A model generated the notes under the pieces. That model saw nothing but the letters and a program-made list of their open reading frames with translations, ran no database searches and was not told the DNA's origin. Made by a program: the position numbers and the translations under genes. A DNA stretch of 43,316 nucleotides. Origin: Gammaproteobacteria bacterium (GTDB taxonomy: Bacteria; Pseudomonadota; Gammaproteobacteria; Chromatiales; Chromatiaceae). This document shows, in pieces, positions 39,793 to 43,316 of the stretch (position 1 is its first letter; every line of letters begins with the position of its first letter). Where the stretch lies: contig JAAELC010000080.1 in assembly GCA_024227135.1 (NCBI GenBank), positions 1 to 43,316 of the forward strand, in the 5' to 3' direction.

Positions 39793-42318
39793 TCACTCCT
39801 CCCGCAAGGCTGACGCTGGCGCAGTCCGCATCAGCTTCAGGGCAGGATAAACGCCAGCCAGCAACGCAGCGGCGTGGGAAAACAACAGCGCCTCGATGAG
39901 AATTCCGGAGGGTAACTGCTGCTGAATACTCCAGCCAAAAGCCCGCTGATTAATCACGTCAATCAACACTTCCGCCATGATCCAGCCAAGCGGAAGGGAC
40001 AACAGTCCTGCCATCAATCCCATGGATCCGGTCTGCAACGTCACCAGTTGAAATAACTGCCGTGGAAGCAGTCCGGTTGCCCTGAGGATCGCGTGTTCAC
40101 GACGCCATTCCAGCATCAAGGTCATCAGAGCGCTGAGAATTCCGACAAAGGCTACCCCGATAACCAGCAATCGCAACAGCCTGGTTATGGTAAAGGTCCG
40201 ATCGAACACCTCCAGCGAGTGCTCGAAGATAGCCCGGCTGGCGATTGCCCTGATGCGCTCATCGAGTTCACCGACCCGTTGCCGGACCTCGGTCAGCACA
40301 CCATCCCCATCGGCCCCCTGATCCAGATAGATGCCGATAGTGGATACCTCGTCATCCTGCCAGTCTTCACGATACCGCCCGGCCTCCAGAACCAGCATGC
40401 CCTGATCTGAACCATAGTCGAAGAAGATCCCCCCCAGAGGCATTCGTTTCATACCCGTGGCTGTCAGCAGGGCTACATCGTCGCCGATTTGCAACCGGTT
40501 GTGATAGGCAAAAGGCTCAGATGCCAGGATCACTTCACCTGAATCGAAACGTGCCCAGATATCGGGTACCGTGGGGCCTTTGAACCTGAAACCCTGGTAA
40601 CTGGTGGAGGCCATATCGATCGCCAGCAGGTTTACGGTCCTGCCGCCGGCCCGCACGCGGACGCTACGCCCCAGGCTGAGTTCCCTGACCCCGGGAACAG
40701 ACAGTAGTTGTTGCGGCAGCCCTGGAGGTAACGGTGTGGTTGCACGTCTGGATGCCCGATGGGGTATGGAAACGTATAAATCGCCCTGCAAGGTCTGCTC
40801 CAGCCAGTCAGCCACGGTACTCCGAAAGCTGGATACCATGATACCCATTCCCACAGTGGCAGCAACGGCCAGGGTCAGAGCCGCGACTGCCAGACCGGTA
40901 CGACTCAGTGATGCATCGATACCCCTGCCGGCTAATCTGCCGACCGTACCGAATCCTTTCCTGAGCAGCGGCAGAAACAATCGTGATAGAAGCACCACCG
41001 AAAGGGGTACCATGAATGCATATCCGATAATAATCAGAAAGAGGGCAAAAAAACCCAGCGTGAGATCCCTGCCGGGCAGCCCCAGCATCAGCAGTCCCAC
41101 TGCCAGCACCGCCACACCGGCCAGCATCAGCCAGGGCAGCAAACGATGGGCCTGCCGCTCCAAGTGAGATCGACGGGTGACTGCCAGCGGGCTCGATCGT
41201 GCTGCTTCCAGGGCGGGAACTATCGCTGCCACCAGTGTAGTTGCGATCCCCAGAAATACCGCTTTCAGCATGCCAGCGGGCGTGACAGCCAGATCGGACA
41301 GGGTGAGGGTAAAATAGAGATCATTGATCGTACGGGTCACCAGGCTCAGCAACACATCGGCCAATAGAATGCCCAGCATCATACCGAGCAGGGTTCCCAG
41401 CAACCCGATCACCAGCGCCTCCAGCAATACCAGGCGAAACAGCTCACCCCGGGTAACACCCAATACCCGCAACATACCCAACACGCCTCGACGCTGGAGC
41501 ACAGAAACGGTCATCGCGTTGTAGATCAGAAACGCCCCGACCAGCAGTGTCAGCAGACTCATGGCCAGGAGATTGGTCTGAAAGGATTCACTCATCTTCG
41601 ACATCGCGGCGGACCGGGTTTCGGGCGTCACCAGATCGACGTATTCCGGCAACTCTCGAGACCACCTGGCGAATTCGCTGTCATCCAGAATCAGGTCGAT
41701 ACGATCAAGCCGACCCACTCGATCCAGAACCTCCTGGGCCGTTGACAGATCGCTCACCAACAATCCGTCAAGCGCGGCGTTCTCCGGACTGCCTGTGATA
41801 CCTGCCACTTGCAGATCCCACATCCTGCCCCCGGCTTCGACCTGGATCTTATCACCGGCGACCAGTCCCAACCGCCGTGCACTCACAGCCGATACCATCA
41901 GGGCATCGGGCTGAACCAGCAAAGTCTGCACCCACTGACCGTTTCCGTTACCAATGCCTACGAAGGGTCGAAATGCCCGCTCCGCAAAAGGGTCCAGTCC
42001 CAGCAAAGTGAAGGTTTCCCCACGGACTTTCACCAGACCTTCCACGACTGGCGCACTCGATCGCAAGCCCTGGCGCACTCGAAGATCCACATACAACGGG
42101 TCGGGTATCCCTGTGGGTCCCCCAACGATCTGATGGGTAGCCCGGCCGGTCACCTGCTCCATGGACAATTCGAAAGAGCGGGTTGCGCTCTGGTTGGCCA
42201 GATCCACAGCCGTAACAACCGCAACACCGAGCATGATACCGAGAACTGAAAGCGCGGATTGCCAACGGTGGCGGATAAGATGCCGCCATCCCGACCGGAA
42301 AATGCGGCGGCCTACCAC
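39793..42318 (-). CDS. ABC transporter permease, FtsX/MacB-type, fused two-half form
   Basis: Inner-membrane permease of 841 residues. The N-terminal helix is followed by a MacB-like periplasmic domain (about 45-240), three membrane helices (about 250-375), a two-helix linker (about 395-445), a second periplasmic domain (about 490-690) and three more helices (about 715-835). This is the fused form of AttF and AttG. GTG 42318 overlaps the ATPase stop by 7 bases. It works with the ATPase and the AttH-like lipoprotein, probably as a mechano-transmission or lipid-export machine rather than a classical importer. Confidence 0.9.
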   Translation of the reverse strand: MVGRRIFRSGWRHLIRHRWQSALSVLGIMLGVAVVTAVDLANQSATRSFELSMEQVTGRATHQIVGGPTGIPDPLYVDLRVRQGLRSSAPVVEGLVKVRGETFTLLGLDPFAERAFRPFVGIGNGNGQWVQTLLVQPDALMVSAVSARRLGLVAGDKIQVEAGGRMWDLQVAGITGSPENAALDGLLVSDLSTAQEVLDRVGRLDRIDLILDDSEFARWSRELPEYVDLVTPETRSAAMSKMSESFQTNLLAMSLLTLLVGAFLIYNAMTVSVLQRRGVLGMLRVLGVTRGELFRLVLLEALVIGLLGTLLGMMLGILLADVLLSLVTRTINDLYFTLTLSDLAVTPAGMLKAVFLGIATTLVAAIVPALEAARSSPLAVTRRSHLERQAHRLLPWLMLAGVAVLAVGLLMLGLPGRDLTLGFFALFLIIIGYAFMVPLSVVLLSRLFLPLLRKGFGTVGRLAGRGIDASLSRTGLAVAALTLAVAATVGMGIMVSSFRSTVADWLEQTLQGDLYVSIPHRASRRATTPLPPGLPQQLLSVPGVRELSLGRSVRVRAGGRTVNLLAIDMASTSYQGFRFKGPTVPDIWARFDSGEVILASEPFAYHNRLQIGDDVALLTATGMKRMPLGGIFFDYGSDQGMLVLEAGRYREDWQDDEVSTIGIYLDQGADGDGVLTEVRQRVGELDERIRAIASRAIFEHSLEVFDRTFTITRLLRLLVIGVAFVGILSALMTLMLEWRREHAILRATGLLPRQLFQLVTLQTGSMGLMAGLLSLPLGWIMAEVLIDVINQRAFGWSIQQQLPSGILIEALLFSHAAALLAGVYPALKLMRTAPASALREE

Positions 42319-43001
42319 GCAAAGTCACCCTCAGTCGAACTTAAAGCGCCATCTTTCAAAGTCACCACCCGGTCGGCAGTCCGGGCCACGGCGAGGCTGT
42401 GAGTCACAATGATCAGGGTTTTTCCGTACTGCCGGGAAATCCCGGTTAAAAGATTGAGAATGTGATGCCCGGTTTCCGCATCCAGATTACCGGTTGGCTC
42501 GTCCGCCAGAATCAGTGCCGGTTCATGAATCAGAGCCCGGGCAACGGCGACCCGTTGCTGCTCCCCACCCGACAGTTGATCGGGGAACGCTGCACCACGG
42601 TCGGGTAGTTCGATATCCAGAAGCAGCCGATCGACCCTTTCTCTGATCCCAGGCTCCGGAATCCCGTTTAATTCAAGAGGTAAACCGATATTCTCCGCTA
42701 CGGTCAATGTGGAAATCAGATTGAACAACTGATAAACAAAACCGATGTGCCGGCGTCGGAACAGGGTACGATCCCGCTCTGAGAGTTTGTCGATAAACCG
42801 ACCCTTGATCGAGATCGAACCACCATCGGGGGTATCGATTCCGGCGATCAAATTGAGCAATGTAGATTTACCCGAGCCGCTGCGGCCCAGTAGTGCGACA
42901 CATTCCCCCTCACTCACCTGGAAATCGATACCCTTTAAAACCGACCGTTGGGTATCCTTTTCTCCGAAAGTGCGAACCAGTGCTTTGGCGTCGACAAGCA
43001 T
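42312..43001 (-). CDS. ABC transporter ATP-binding protein, LolD/MacB class
   Basis: ATPase of the AttEFGH-like system, 229 residues from ATG 43001. Walker A GRSGSGKST, Q-loop YQLF, signature LSGGEQQRVAVARAL, Walker B LILADEPTGNLD and the switch His in VTHSLAVA are present. The longer frame from 43073 overlaps the upstream gene and has no ribosome site. It overlaps the permease start by 7 bases. Confidence 0.93.
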   Translation of the reverse strand: MLVDAKALVRTFGEKDTQRSVLKGIDFQVSEGECVALLGRSGSGKSTLLNLIAGIDTPDGGSISIKGRFIDKLSERDRTLFRRRHIGFVYQLFNLISTLTVAENIGLPLELNGIPEPGIRERVDRLLLDIELPDRGAAFPDQLSGGEQQRVAVARALIHEPALILADEPTGNLDAETGHHILNLLTGISRQYGKTLIIVTHSLAVARTADRVVTLKDGALSSTEGDFAW

Positions 43002-43015
43002 ATTTTTTACCCGGA

Positions 43016-43316
43016 TCAGCGATCCGTTACCGTTGACCGGATGACAGACTCGGGCTCCCAGCCGCCCCGCCATTGATCCAGCGGAAGAATTTCAGGGGGT
43101 ACACCGTTGTCATGAAACCAGGAGTCGACAGCCCACATCAGGCCGGTTGAACGGTCATTGATTACCGCCGTTGTATGGGGCATGCCAAAAATGAAAAAGC
43201 CACGAGTCGAACGATCTTCCAGCCGGTGCCACTTCAAGAGTCTGTCTTTCTGCATCATCGCCAGGTAGTTAGTGGTATTCGTGGATTCATCGATACAGTC
43301 CATTTGCCGTTTTCCA
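43016..43316 (-). CDS. C-terminal part of a hypothetical protein (5' end outside window)
   Basis: The reading frame is open to the window edge (GKRQMDCIDESTNTT at the break), so the start is not visible. The seen tail includes FIFGMPHTTAVINDRSTGLM and WAVDSWFHDNGVPPEI, ending RSTVTDR. I recognise no family. It stops 14 bases before the ABC ATPase start, so it is probably the first known gene of that operon. Confidence 0.75.
   Translation of the reverse strand, partial: GKRQMDCIDESTNTTNYLAMMQKDRLLKWHRLEDRSTRGFFIFGMPHTTAVINDRSTGLMWAVDSWFHDNGVPPEILPLDQWRGGWEPESVIRSTVTDR

Overview
The window looks like chromosomal DNA of a free-living or sulfur-oxidizer-like gammaproteobacterium of moderately high GC (inference from gene content; no rRNA or tRNA is present to confirm it). 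Markers for this are the ubiG-mupP-yciK and nudJ-mnmA-hflD gene orders, a Vibrio TonB2-type ttpC-exbB-exbD-tonB operon, rhlE and deaD helicases, and a GcvA-like LysR regulator. No phage, integrase, CRISPR array or complete insertion sequence is visible.

Layout. (1) 1-3652: a sigma-54 response regulator (cut by the window edge, with a GASTGA loop instead of GAFTGA) is divergent from an orphan tungstate/molybdate-binding protein that has an excellent -24/-12 promoter; mobA and mobB of molybdenum-cofactor synthesis follow. (2) 3653-4639: a 110-bp MITE-like element with a perfect 9-bp target duplication, a hairpin-dense non-coding block, and a small GIY-YIG protein. (3) 4640-9692: six-gene energy-transduction operon (DUF3450, TtpC, ExbB, ExbD, TonB, TPR). 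(4) 9804-15561: YheT-like hydrolase, two DEAD-box RNA helicases and a CPA2 antiporter. (5) 15727-22439: two large exported proteins, a subtilase and a metallophosphoesterase, that share a C-terminal repeat module, with a partial second copy of the MITE end between them. (6) 22786-26914: DUF1287 protein, SUFU-domain protein, pabB, a HAD pseudogene fragment and a YiiX-like papain-fold protein. (7) 27034-29354: a CYTH/CHAD protein overlapping an orphan ParA ATPase. (8) 29616-35656: ubiG-mupP-yciK, a diguanylate cyclase and nudJ-mnmA-hflD. (9) 35713-37043: a small AT-rich gene divergent from a LysR regulator whose start appears to be ATC. (10) 37169-43316: cytochrome c, an NRDE protein and an AttEFGH-like ABC/lipocalin cassette.

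The most promising candidate for an undescribed system is the CHAD-ParA pair. CHAD domains bind polyphosphate and orphan ParA ATPases position cellular cargo, so the operon may position polyphosphate granules; this is inference. Second-tier signals are the variant sigma-54 activator with its Mo/W target promoter, the structured block beside the MITE, the shared C-terminal module of the exported enzymes, and the ATC-start LysR gene.
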